A stretch of DNA of 64,000 bases from Aselliscus stoliczkanus (lineage: Eukaryota > Chordata > Mammalia > Chiroptera > Hipposideridae). The notes below the pieces were generated by a model. The model made no database searches, was not told the DNA's origin, and saw only the letters and a program-made list of their open reading frames with translations. A program made the translations under genes and the position numbers. Below are positions 1 to 25,052 of this stretch, one piece after another (within the stretch, counting starts at the first letter, position 1; the number at the start of each line of letters is the position of its first letter). The stretch is from contig CM066733.1 in assembly GCA_033961575.1 (NCBI GenBank), positions 104,251,921-104,315,920 on the forward strand, written 5' to 3'.

Positions 1-13462
<13,462 letters not shown>

Positions 13463-15676
13463 TCATTGCTCCCCAGGGCAGGGAAACAGAGGCGGGATAA
13501 AGTCACCTACCCCGCGCCCTGCCCCCGCCCCGCATCTCCGCGGTCCGGCGGCCTCCGCCCCGGCGGGAGCTGCAGGGCTGGGGTGCGCCGGGCGGGCTCC
13601 GCGCCTCCGGGAGGCACGGCCTGCAAAGGCTCCGAGCGCTAGGGGAGGGCTGCGGGGGCGGCTGCAAAAACGGCTCCGCCGGGAGGAGGCTGCACCAGGG
13701 CCCGGATCTCGGTCCCCGCAACCCGCGCGGCCCGCCCTCCGCCTTTGCTCCAGCCCCTCCCGCAGCCCGGGGAGCGCGGCGCGCATCGGACTCACCTGGG
13801 GCCGCGCGGGGCTGCGGGCAGGGAACGCCAGGCGGCGGGGCTGGGAACGAAGGCCCGGATCAAGGTGGGAATTAGATTGTTCTGTCCATCTGCAAAGCTC
13901 GGAGTGTTTGCATAATTTACCAAAACACACTCGTTACATGACACAATTACTGAGGTCTTGGCCATGTGCCAAAAGGAGGGATGTCTGGTGTGACAAACCC
14001 AGCTCAAGTCTTTCCCCCTTTGAAATCGTTATCAGAGAACTCGCTGATGTAGAGTGTTTTATTTTTCTTTTTCTTTTCCTTTTTGGTGCAGCAAAATCTG
14101 TCAAACCTGTGTGTGTGTATGTGTGTGTGTTCAATTTTTTTTTCCTTTAACTTCATTTTTTTTGGTTTGTAAGTACAAAAGAATAAGACTGTGTTCCACA
14201 GAAGTTTATGACGTACACACAGATTTTAGCAAGGGCATGGGTAATTTAAAATTGTTTGGAGAAACTGAAAAAAATTCAACTGAGGATTTATTTCTCTTAA
14301 GGTGAAAGGATGGATGTAGGAACCCTCCAGGCTTGTGCATGAGGAAGCTGAGATTAGGGTGAAACAGGACTGCCTTCCTTCCTAATTCCCTTACCACGCC
14401 AGCCCTTAGACAGGTGAGTGCGGTCATATTGTTACAGCACAAGCTTGTTGGGGAAAAGGTGAGGCGAGGCTAACCAGGCTGGTGCCCAAGCACCAGCAGT
14501 GAGGGGTCCCAAACACTACTGTATGTGTGACCTTTCAGGAAGAAGCAAAGTGTGGTTGGAAGCGAACCTTCCATGAGCAGGTGGCAAAGAGTGGAACTCA
14601 AGGGCCTGCCGGAGTGACAGGGGTAGTCACCAGACTGTCTTCCTGGAAGAGGAACCTGGATGCTGCAGGGCCTGGTTCACAGGAGGCAAAGTGGGCGGAG
14701 CCTGGGATCAGAGCAAAAATGCTTTTGCTGAGAGGGGACAGAGTGCTGGCACCAGTGATTCCCCATTCTTCTATGTCCTTCCCACAGAGCACTCAGCTTT
14801 TGTTCTCATTAAATGTTGAGCAATATTTAGAGAATATCAGTTTGACAGTTGGTACAAAATTATTTGCCAAAGCAACTAGGGCCAGCCATGGTGATGGGCA
14901 GAAATCACCTTAAGTGGAGGAATATGGAAGACAAAGAGGGAGAATCCATAATGGCACACTCTCCGCCCAATAAGAGTTAGAAACCACACGAAGGTAAATA
15001 TTTTAATTCCAGAGAGCCACTGACTGCATTTCATGTTCACAGCCACTCTGGCAGTCAGACCTGCCCTGCCCACTCATGGAGGCCAGTGGTCCACTGCTGC
15101 TCCCTGGGAATATCAGATCTTTGAGCGTCATCTAGTTTTTGGTTCAAATATGGTCTCAGAGATACCCTGAAGTGAACTTCTGTAACATGCGGGCATAGGT
15201 AAAATAAAATCCCATGGGAAAACCTAAAATAACATCTTGAACAATATGATGCAGGTTAATGTTTAGTTTTTAGACCCATGGCATGGAAGGAAGAAGGTTA
15301 TTAGAACTCAATTTTGTATAAAGGTGAAAGGAGGCAGAGTGGTCTCTGAGGAGTCAACAGACCTAAGAGCTGGGCAAAAGTTTGGTATGAGAATGTAAAG
15401 CTTTTGGGAACAAGGACAGCAGCTACAGCTGTGAAGGGAAAACAGCAATGCAAGCCTTAGCCAATTCTTCATGCAAGATCAGACTGAGCCCTACATGGGA
15501 AAGCTGCTCCAGAAAGGGAAGCAATGCAGCCACAGAGAGAAGGAAGGCCACGACTCTGGGCAGGCACTGAGCTCCAGGTGAGTGGCAGTGGTGTAATTAA
15601 CAGCCAGAGGGAACTGAACAGAACTGGGTTAAGACGGGAGCCAAGGAGACTGACTCTTCAAAGAATGGCTCCTCAG

Positions 15677-15831
15677 GGCCGGCCAAATGGCTCAGCTGGT
15701 TAAGAGCTCGCTCAAGAGTGCGAGCTGAGCTCGGAGCAACAGGAGTTCGATATCCAGCCCGAGCTGAGCTGCCATTGAGCTGCCAACAGGTGGCAGGATG
15801 GCTCAGCTTAAAAAAAAAAAAAAAAAAAAAA
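15677..15831 (+). mobile_element. SINE, middle-length type (about 155 bp with tail)
   Basis: The head is GGGCCGGCCAAATGGCTCAG, then GGTTAAGAGCTCGCTCAAGAG, AGGAGTTCGATATCCAG and GAGCTGCCAACAGGTGGCAG GATGGCTCAGCTT plus an A run of about 22. The target duplication is AGAATGG(C/T)TCCTCAG at 15662-15676 and 15832-15846. Confidence 0.93.
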
Positions 15832-16184
15832 AGAATGGTTCCTCAGAATCCCTTGGAGAGCCAGATCCCAGGCTCAACCCCCTGGGTTCCTGCACAATGG
15901 CTGTGCAGGACCCTGCCCTGCAGGGTGAAGCATAGGGAGCTGAGCATGCCTGCCTGCCAGCTCCCCTCCTGAGGGTCCTTCAGCTAATGAAGTGAAATGA
16001 AGACCTTGGGAGCCAGAGTGGGCATCTTTCCTCTACCCCTCCCACTACCACTACCAATTCTGATGGCCTTGGTGTCATAATCATGGACATTAGCTACACA
16101 CTTGAGGTAGCTTGTCATTTTTCTTTTTCAAAGACTTTGTTTCACTAACTTTAATTGAAGGTTTACAAGACAAAAAAAGGGAAG

Positions 16185-16410
16185 GGACTGATATATATTG
16201 AACACCTGCCTGCCTAGTCATACTTTTTTCAGTAACTTTTCAAAACAACCTGTATTAGATAAGTATTGTCATTCCCGTTTACAAGTGAGGACACGGAGGA
16301 GGCTCAGAGAGGTAAATTAACAAATTCACTTTCCAGAGTGAGGTAATAATAGAGCCAGGATTCAAACCCAGTGTGTCTCACACCAGCAGCCCTTTGGATT
16401 TTGCACCACC
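16185..16410 (+). repeat. MIR SINE
   Basis: ATTGAACACCTGCCTGCC, a GTATTAGATAAGTATTGTC stretch, AAGTGAGGACACGGAGGAGGCTCAGAG (at about 16285) and AGAGCCAGGATTCAAACCCA, in MIR order. Confidence 0.8.
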
Positions 16411-16548
16411 GACAATTTCTCATACCAAGTACCAGTGCTGGGTTGTCGCTATCCATGGTAGTCTTTCTTTGTACCATTCAATTCTGAATTATGTCTAAAT
16501 CCAATGGTTGCAAAACCCCAAATGCCTACCAGTTATACATACTGTCAC

Positions 16549-16660
16549 CTTTTTTTTTTTTTTTTGAGGGCAGTGTCACTGGCCCTCATATGTGGGACTC
16601 GAACCGGGGCCGCTGGCATCCCAAACCAGTGCTTTAACCACCACGCCACTCGGCCGGCCC
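16549..16660 (-). mobile_element. Short SINE (minus orientation)
   Basis: A T run, GAGGGCAGTGTCACTGGCCC, GACTCGAACCGGGGCC and ACTCGGCCGGCCC is the reverse complement of the short SINE. TACATACTGTCACC lies on both sides (16535-16548 and 16661-16674). Confidence 0.95.
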
Positions 16661-16854
16661 TACATACTGTCACCTTTTGAGAAAGATGGATTCAGATAGT
16701 TCCTTATACAGACGTGACTACACCTGTGTCATGTGACTCTGAAGACTGGCCATGATGATATGACAAGGAACAACTAAATCAGTGCTTCCCAAACTTTAAA
16801 AATTAAATGTATCAACTGGGGTTCTGCCATGATGATCAAATAAGGGACAGTTAG

Positions 16855-17015
16855 ACCTGTGCTTCTCAAACATTATTGTGCTTATGAACCACTGGGGCTC
16901 TTTTTCACAGGCAAATTCTGACTCAGTAGTTCTGGGGTGAGGGGGTCTAAGATTCCGCATTTCTAAAAACTTCCAAGTGAGAACAGAGCACACTTTGATT
17001 AACAATGGTAGGCCA
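16855..17015 (+). repeat. MER5-like DNA transposon remnant (hAT-Charlie)
   Basis: CTGTGCTTCTCAAACATTAT, CTCAGTAGTTCTGGGGTGAGG and CCGCATTTCTAAAAACTTCC AAGTGAG match the order of the MER5A consensus as I know it. A second partial copy of its start (TCAGTGCTTCCCAAACTTT) lies at about 16779. Confidence 0.7.
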
Positions 17016-17394
17016 CTGGCTTATGAGGAGGATCAAAGACTGCCCCCACCATGCTGATGGCTTTTAATCAACACAATCAAGTCACAGTGCTTGATGAGTT
17101 TAGACACCAGAAATACAGATAAAAAGGCTGGCTCAGCAGTAGAATCAGACATGGAAAGAAAATGAATCAAGACTCAAGAAGGGCAATTAGAACAGATTGT
17201 AATGCATATCCCTTCTTAAAGGCCTAGCCCAAGTGTTAGGAGCTGAGGAATTCACTGGTCAGGAGAGATAGGGTGGGAAGAGGTAAGGAGAGGAGAGAGA
17301 GAAGACAGAATCCTGGGGGAATTAGTGATATCATGGCACATTTATCAGGTGCCAATGCAAAGAGCATAAACAAAATACAATGCTTCATAAATTT

Positions 17395-17465
17395 CGATTC
17401 CTGGCCCGTGCTGCCGCTGAGCTGCCAACACATGGCAGGATGGTTCAGCAAAAGAAAAAAAAAAC
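17395..17465 (+). mobile_element. 5'-truncated SINE, middle-length type
   Basis: Only the 3' part remains: CGATTCCTGGCCCGTGCTGC, GAGCTGCCAACACATGGCAG and GATGGTTCAGC with an impure A tail. Confidence 0.75.
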
Positions 17466-17759
17466 AACAAAAACACCCCAAAAACTGCCAGGTCTGTGGG
17501 TGCTCAGGTAGACAGCAGAGACCTGAAGGGGCAAAGATCTGCACTGCGTGGTGGGTCTGGGCGCCACCTGGTGGTGTGTGTGAGGGTGGAGGTGTGTGGG
17601 GGTGTGAAGATGAGCTGCTTTGATACCCACATCACTAAGGCAGCTCCCTTAGGCTCTCTGATAACATTGTGGTTGAGTATCTCGCATCCCTCCATCCATC
17701 TACCCAGCCATCTACCCATTAATCTACTTATCTCTATTTTAAAATAACAATCTTTATAT

Positions 17760-18677
17760 TGCAGATCGGTGCAGCCATTATGGAAGTCAGTATGGAGGTA
17801 CCTCAAAAGACTGGAAATGAAACTACCTTTTGACCCAGCAATTCCACTCCTAGGTATTTACCCCGAAAAACCCAAGACACTAATTCAAAAAAATATATGC
17901 ACCCCTGTGTTCATTGCAGCGCTATTTACAATAGCCAAGACTTGGAAACAACCGAAATGCCCATCGGTAGATGACTGGATTAAGAAACTGTGCTACATTT
18001 ATACAATGGAATATTACTCCGCTGTAAAGAAGAATGAAATCGTACCATTTGCAATGATGTGGATGGACCTAGAGACTATTATGTTAAGTGAAATAAGTCA
18101 GTCCGAGAAAGACAAATACCATATGATCTCACTTATATGAGGAATCTGAAAAACTGAATGAATGAGCAAAGTAAACAGTCTCATAGATATAGAGGAAAAA
18201 CAGGGTTTCTAGTTGGGAGTGAGATGGGGATGAGGGAGAAGGGGAAGGGATTAGACAGCATAAATAGGCAACTACAATATTGCCACAGGGATATGAAAGA
18301 CAGTTCGGGGAATATAATTAATAATGTTGTAAATATTTTGTGGGGTATCAGATGGTCACATGTCTTGTTAAGGAGACCATTTCATGGATGGAGTAGAGGC
18401 TTGATCACTGCACTGTACACCTGAAGCTGATGTTGTATAATATTGTATGCCAACTGTAATTGAATATATAGATAGTCACGGGATGTGGATTATACTGTGG
18501 AAGAGAGTCAGAGGAAGAGTAATAGATATATATGATATGGGGGGAGGAGCGGGGTGGCGAATTGGGGGAGGAGGGTTGTCACTTTGAGGGGCAAAAAGTA
18601 TAACTATTGCACTTTGTTGTACACCTGAAACTAATTAAAATAAATTAATTAATTAAAAAAAATAAAATAAAAAATAA
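17760..18677 (+). mobile_element. 5'-truncated L1 (end of ORF2 plus 3' UTR)
   Basis: Frame 17769-18140 encodes the C-terminal part of ORF2: MQPLWKSVWRYLKRLEMKLP, PFDPAIPLLGIYPEKPKT, YTMEYYSAVKKNEIVPFA. The 3' UTR is nearly identical to that of the L1 at 1287-2157. The flanks are AAAATAACAATCTTTAT (about 17742-17758) and AAAATAGCAATCTTTAT (about 18676-18692). Confidence 0.9.
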
Positions 18678-20239
18678 AATAGCAATCTTTATTTATGAGT
18701 TCAAATTCTTTAAACATTGCATAAATCTGATTGTTAATTAACCAAGGCTGGCCTACCATCCCCATCCTGACAAACCCAAGTCTAAAAACAGAATGCCAAA
18801 ATGTCTCTCCAATTCAATATCAAAAGAATGACCAAAAAGAGGCAATTTAAATCTTGTCCCAGTTTTTGCCTTTCACGACTTTTGGCAGCCTTCATGTTCA
18901 CTTTTAGAAAATTTAAGTAGAAGATAGAGTGACCACATTTTTCTTTTCCTAACACATTCACTCTGTCAAGTAAAGACTGTATTTTCCCACAGCAGTATTT
19001 TAGTGCAGTCAGTTTTAGCCTTTTTTTTGGGGGGTGGGGGGGTGGGGGGGAAGGTTGGTGGTCACGAATCCTTCTGAGACTCATGAAAGCTTTAGGACAT
19101 TCTCAGCAGAAAAATACACACAATTTGGCTCCCTATTTTGCAAGCCTGTCTGTGCACCTCAGATGCAAAGCCTGCTTTAGAGTCAGGAAAAGCCAGTGGA
19201 GATCTTATGTGATGTCAGTGAGGACTATGTCCATTAGGTCCTGTTCACGAGAAATAAGGATTCCAAGCTCTCAAAGTGGAAACACCTGGTGTCCATATTT
19301 ACCTTGTAACTTTCCACACCCATTCTCAGCTCTGTCCACATCATCTTGAGAGCATATTCTTTTCTTTGGGTCCAACTGGCGCCTGTTAGCTTCTAGACAG
19401 TGCCTCATTTATGTGGAATACATCCTTTATGTGCTGGGATACAAGAGGTTTATTGATCTCACAATAAACTGTTTTGCTTGATTTTTTTTTGTTTTTTTGA
19501 CACAGAGAAGAAGGCTTGCATATCATTTGCCTCTCAGTAACAGTCAAAGAAGAATTTCCCTTCTAATAGTCCCATTGTAAGTTAATAAAAGCAATTATGC
19601 GTTGGCTGTACTAACACTTTCTTCCATTTGGTCTGTTTCCATTTTCTTAGCTATTTCAGAACTACTTCTGTAAGGATGCAAATGTAAGCCTATAATGATG
19701 CTAATAGGTTAATGGGATTCCAGGGACCTCACCAGACCAGGTTAAAAATTTCCAGTAAGCATGAATTGACCCTGTGCCTGTTTATCAGTCTCTCTAAATG
19801 TCTATTTGATGCCTCTTAGCATCGCGCGTTCCAGGTCAACAGTAGCACACATCAAAGACATTTCAGTGTCAACATTTTTTACCTTTTTGCTTGACTGAGG
19901 TATTTTTTATGTGTAGTATTTTAATACTTTTCTTCAATTTAACATTAGAGCAACAGAAAAAAACTGTAACTATAATATAGAAAGTAAGGGTATAATTTTA
20001 TTCAGGGTATTGAAAGTATTTTATGAAGTTGCAGTTAGTAGCATGTAGTTGTTTTAACCATAGAAGGGAAGGGAAGGTAAGAGAACTGAGGCCAATAGCC
20101 CAGACTCTGGACTTTGTGAAGCTCTGTTTGATTTGCTTTTGGAAATGCTACCCTGCAAACAGACAATTCAAATATGTGATAATAATCCAGTTGTGTGTGG
20201 TCATGCTACTGCTGTGACCATATGATGGCACACACACAC

Positions 20240-20470
20240 ATGGCACAGTGTGCACAGGCTTGGGAATCAGGCTGCCTGACTGTGGATCCAGGCTGCCCCT
20301 TTCTGGTCATGTGATGCCGAACACATTTAAGGTCTCTGTGAAATGGGGTGGACAGAGAGTAGTCCCTCCCTCACCGGGCTGTCAGGAGGGCACGGTGAGA
20401 TAATCCACGCAGAGCACTTAGCACAGGGCCTGCTACTCCACAAACACAAAGGGTTACCACTAAGTGGCCA
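20240..20470 (+). repeat. MIR SINE
   Basis: GCTTGGGAATCAGGCTGCCTG, TTTCTGGTCATGTGATGCC, GGTCTCTGTGAAATGGGGTGG and a GAGATAATCCACGCAGAGC end follow the MIR layout. Confidence 0.82.
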
Positions 20471-20544
20471 ATGTTACTTATGAATTCTTTTTAAAAAGCA
20501 ATATTTTACATTAATTAATGGAGAATGTCTTTCTAGGCCAATTC

Positions 20545-20800
20545 AATATCACAAATTCACTAACATTGAAAATTTTCAAACTTACAGAAAAGTTGAAGGA
20601 ATAGTACAATGAACACCTATGCACTCTTCATCTAAATTCACCACTTATTAAAATGTTGTTACATTTACTTTCTGTGTCTATACACAAATACACACACTCC
20701 CTGAAATCTAAATAAATACAACTTTTCTTGAAGTTCTGAAAAGCATTTAATTTATCTTTATCCAACTATTGTCATTTCCCCCTTATCTTTTTCTACCAAT
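20545..20800 (+). repeat. Old LINE-like fragment
   Basis: GAAAATTTTCAAACTTACAGAAAAGTTG followed by AATAGTACAATGAACACCTA (from about 20568) is a phrase I associate with old mammalian L1 3' sequence. Subfamily not determined. Confidence 0.45.
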
Positions 20801-20819
20801 GTGGCCTGTTTTCACTTTT

Positions 20820-20926
20820 TTTTTTTTTTTGAGGACAGTGTTACTGGCCCTCATATGTGGGACCGAACCGGGGCCTCTAGCTTCCCAGGCCAGCGCTTAA
20901 CCATCGCGCCACTCGGCCGGTCTCTC
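20820..20926 (-). mobile_element. Short SINE (minus orientation)
   Basis: T run, GAGGACAGTGTTACTGGCCC, GGGACCGAACCGGGGCCTC and CCACTCGGCCGGTC. TTTTCACTTTTT on both sides is the probable target duplication. Confidence 0.92.
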
Positions 20927-23039
20927 TTTTCACTTTTTAAACCCACTGAATGTGAGTTGCAAGGATCTTGCTCTTCAGTTCCTAAGTTCCCCAATTGTAT
21001 GCAGTTCCTAAGAATAAGGACGTTTTCTTTCATAAACATGTTATCACATGTAAGAAAATTCATAGTAATTCCAAAAGTTACCTTATATCCAGTATATATT
21101 CAAAGCACATTTAAATTTATGCAATTGTCTCAAAAACATTTTATAGCTGTTTTGCTGTTGCCATTGTTTTTGATATTCTATCGAAAAATCCAGTCAAGGT
21201 TCTTGTATTGCACTGGTCACTTTTACCCTACATCCCAGTTTAGGTCAGTTAACTTACAGAATGTTTTGCATTTTGAATTTGTCTGAACTTTCTCTTACGG
21301 AAAGTTTCTTTCAGCTTGTTCCCTCCTACCCCCTGTAGCTGACTCCCTAGACTTTATGTGGGCCACTCCTAAGGATCCCTAAATCATTGCTTTCCTTTGT
21401 GTGGGATCCTCCATTCAGGAAATGTTTGTTCAGGTTATTTATCCCTACTCACTAAGTTGTAATGTTGGCTCTAGGCCTGGATGTTATGACAAGGCAAAGT
21501 ATAATAAATTAAGATTCGATTTGCCTGTAAGTGATAGAAAACCCAAATAACAGTAGCTGAAGTGAGGTGATATGTTCCCCCTCTCTTTTGTCAAAGTCTG
21601 AAAGAAGACAGCCTCAGGCTAAGATAGTAATCCACACATCAAGCTCCAAAGGCTGAGATGATGCCGCCAGTTCAGACCATCTGTTCCCTTTCCAGCCAGC
21701 AGGAGGGAGAGAAAGCAAGAAAAGGGAAAGTGCTCTATTTAAGGACACTTCCTGGAGGTTACACCTACCATTTCTACTCACATCTCATTGGCCACAATTA
21801 CACAGCCACATGGAGCTGCAAGGAAGGTTGAGAAATGTAGCTAAAATAAGGGGTTCTGTTGCTACAGAAGGGAAAAGAGAAGAGATTTACAGGACACCAT
21901 CAGCCTTGGCCATGTCTATTTACAAAGGCAGGTGATCAAGAGGGTCATCGAGATGTCATTGGTGGAAAACAAAAAAGGAAATTCTTCAGGCATTGGCAAT
22001 GACTGGGTTAATATTCAGAAAAATGAAAAGAAACCATATTATTAGAAAAAGATAAAGGGAAATTGAGAATAATTGAAAACAGGCAGATTAAATACTTTGC
22101 AGAACCTCAAAAAACATATTTTTTCATTTGCATTTTTATGAAGGTGGTAGCCCCACGATGAAGTAAATGTAAGCAAATTTTGATTTTTAAAATAATCTGT
22201 AATAACCTGTTGGATATCCAACTTACTTGATTTCATTGGAATTTTGTTGGAATATAGTTGTATTACCAGCACTTCATTCATTCATTTTCTCATTTAACAA
22301 ACACATAAGCCAGGCACTGAGCTGGGTGAGGGGATGAAACAGTGAGTGGAACAAAACGGTCCCAGCCCATATGGTGCTTACCTGAGATAGATTCTAACCA
22401 AATATTTACAAAAATAAATCTAAACCTGCAATTGTGATAAGTGCTAGCAACAAAAGAAACATGGTATAATGTTGAAAAGGGTGGGGGGTTTACCCTAGTC
22501 AAGGGAATCCGAGAAACCTTTTCAGAGGAGGTGATGCAGGGGCTGAGGTCTGAAGAAGTATAATGAACTAAGTAGGAGGAGGGGAGGATGCTGGCTAGTG
22601 GTTAGAGGGTTTGAATGGTTGACTGGAGGAACTTAGCAAGGGCTCCTTTAGCAGAACATAACAATATGAGACCTGAGACAAAGTGCAAAACAGTACCTAT
22701 AGTTTGCTACCTTTCATGTAAGCATGAGAGGAAACAAGAAAATATGCATGTATCTGTTATTTGTATGAAACACACACATATGCACACACATGTATGATAA
22801 ACCAGAAAAATAATAAGATTGGTTACCTACAGCAGATAAGTAGGAATGGAGAGAAGAATGGAGAATATCGGAACAGAATAGAAGGGATATGGGAGAGTGA
22901 CATGGCCCTGAGAATAACTTTTTATACAGTTCTGACTTTTAGAACCATGTTAATAACATATACTCCAAAAGTAAAAAAATTAAATCAGCCAGGATGTGGA
23001 GGAGGAGGAACCCAAAAAGGAACACAAACAGTAACATAT

Positions 23040-24535
23040 GAACCCAACTGCATTACAAGTGAATAACATCACCAGACTGAAGTGGATGGGGACGAAAAGA
23101 ACTAAGGTAATATAACTTAGGAAAACAGTATTTTAACTATATACACTAAGGCTAAATTAAATTTCTCATAAGGGTATGGGTTAGCAACTATGAAGCTACT
23201 TTATGAATATTCTAGAATTAGGCAATAAGTTAAATAAAGGAAGAATGCTAGAATAAATCCAGAGATGTTGGATTGCAATCAGAGGTAACAGTCTGAATTT
23301 ATGGTTATACACACATACACACACGGAGGACAGGGAGAGAGAGGGCATGAGACAAACAAGTATAGATGTGTGTATCTGTGTGTATTCATATATTTCCTAA
23401 CTCTGTTTTCTGAGAGGGTCTAGAAGCAGTGCCACCCCAGTAGTATGAGGATACTTACTTAGTACTCAGATCTTGGTTTCTAAATACCAATCTCCAGTAA
23501 AGGGAATTGGGGCTCCTTGAATTCTAGGGCTGGATCAAGACAAATACAAGTTGAGCCTGGGTCACCACGTGATGCCAGAAAATAAGGAAGTGCTTGAAAA
23601 ATTATAGGGACGTGAAAAGACACAGAAGGCGTTCCCAGGGGCCAAACGTGGGACAATCTGGGTAATGAAAATGATAGCAATGGATTATAACTAGAAGATA
23701 ATGTCCATGAGTCCACAGTAATATAAACATATATTAAATGAGTAAATTGGGGAGAAGGAATGGCTCTTCCTTTCAGTAGCATTCCATTAATAAGTGTAGA
23801 AAGAAAGATTAAATTACCACTAGACAAACACATTAGTCATAATTATTTCAAGTAAGAATTGTCAATGGATGATAAAACCAGTGAGCAAAATATAATAAAA
23901 AACAGGTATTTACATATTCTCAAAGTATCTCACTACAAGATACTTATTCATTACAAAGAGAAAATATAGTAACTTATAGTGAGGAAATCTGGTAGACCAT
24001 CTTAGCCAAGTGATCAAACTTAACATCACTAGTAACAAGACACACTGACACCATGTGTCTCCTGACAGGATGCACTGAGAAGGGCACAGCATCACTTCAG
24101 GGATATTCTTGCTAAAAATTATGAAGAAAAATCAGAAAAAAACAACAAGTTGAGGTACAGTCTAAACAAATGTCCAGTGTTCTTAGTGTCAAAGTCATAA
24201 AGTCAACAACAAAGAAAAAGGAACAGTCCCGAATTAAAGGAGACTAAGATAACATGACAATTTAATGCAATGTGGGATCTTATAATATTTCCAAAAACAG
24301 ACAGTAGTGCGACAATTAACAAATTTAAATAAGATTTGTAGATTAGATAATAGTGTTGTATCAAAGTGAATTTCCTGGTTTTTACTGCAGTGCAGTTGAA
24401 GATGTTAATGTTTGAGGAAACTGCGTGAAGGGTATATATATATGGGAAGCCTATGGATTACTTCTGGAACTTGTTTGTAAGTCTGAAATTATTTTACAAT
24501 TATTTTAAAATGTAAAGTTTAAAATAGTGCAACAG
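23040..24535 (+). repeat. Old L1 3' end, diverged
   Basis: The last part (about 24215-24510) has the order GGAGACTAAGATAACATGACAA, AATGCAATGTGGGATCTTAT, AATTTCCTGGTTTTTACTG, AAGGGTATATATATATGGGAA, TAAGTCTGAAATTATTTTAC, typical of old L1 3' UTRs. The start is approximate. Confidence 0.6.
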
Positions 24536-25052
24536 GGGGCTGGCCGAGTAGTTCAGTTGGTTAAGAGTTGGCTTAGAATGCGTGCTCTGAGCAACAGGAT
24601 CCCCAGTTCAATTTCCACATGGGCCAGTGAACGCTGCACCCGAGCTGAGCTGTTGCTGAGCTGCCAACAGGTGGCAGGATGGCTCAGCTGGTGTAACAAT
24701 ATTGCCTATTCGATGGAAGGCTATGCCCACCGCAACTAAGACTGAACTTGGCACCCTGAGCTGAGCTGCCGCCCAGATGGCTCAGTGGATAGAGCGTGCA
24801 CTCTTAACAACAAGGCTGCTGGTTCGACTCCCACATGGGATAATGGCTACGCCCACTCACAACTAAGATTGAACACAGCACCTTGAGCTTAGAGGCCATG
24901 AGCTGTCAACGGGAAGCCAGATGGCGCCTGGCACCCTCCACAACGAAGATTAAAGAACAACTTGGCTGGTCCCTTCCCCCAATTCCCTAACACTGTTCCC
25001 CTCCCCAAATTCCCCAATAAAAATCCTTAAAAAAAAAATAAAAATAAAAATA
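24536..25052 (+). mobile_element. Long composite SINE with two tRNA-like units
   Basis: Unit 1 begins GGGGCTGGCCGAGTAGTTCA and has box B AGTTCAATTTCCACATGGGC. Unit 2 is GATGGCTCAGTGGATAGAGC with CTGGTTCGACTCCCACATGG. The tail module CCCTCCCCAAATTCCCCAAT and an A/AAAAT tail follow. The target duplication AAAATAGTGCAA lies at 24521-24532 and 25053-25064. Confidence 0.92.

Noticed and set aside
14527..14913. 128-codon plus-strand frame upstream of FAXC
   Set aside because: No recognised domain and no promoter or splice evidence; codon composition not convincing. A protein search would settle it.
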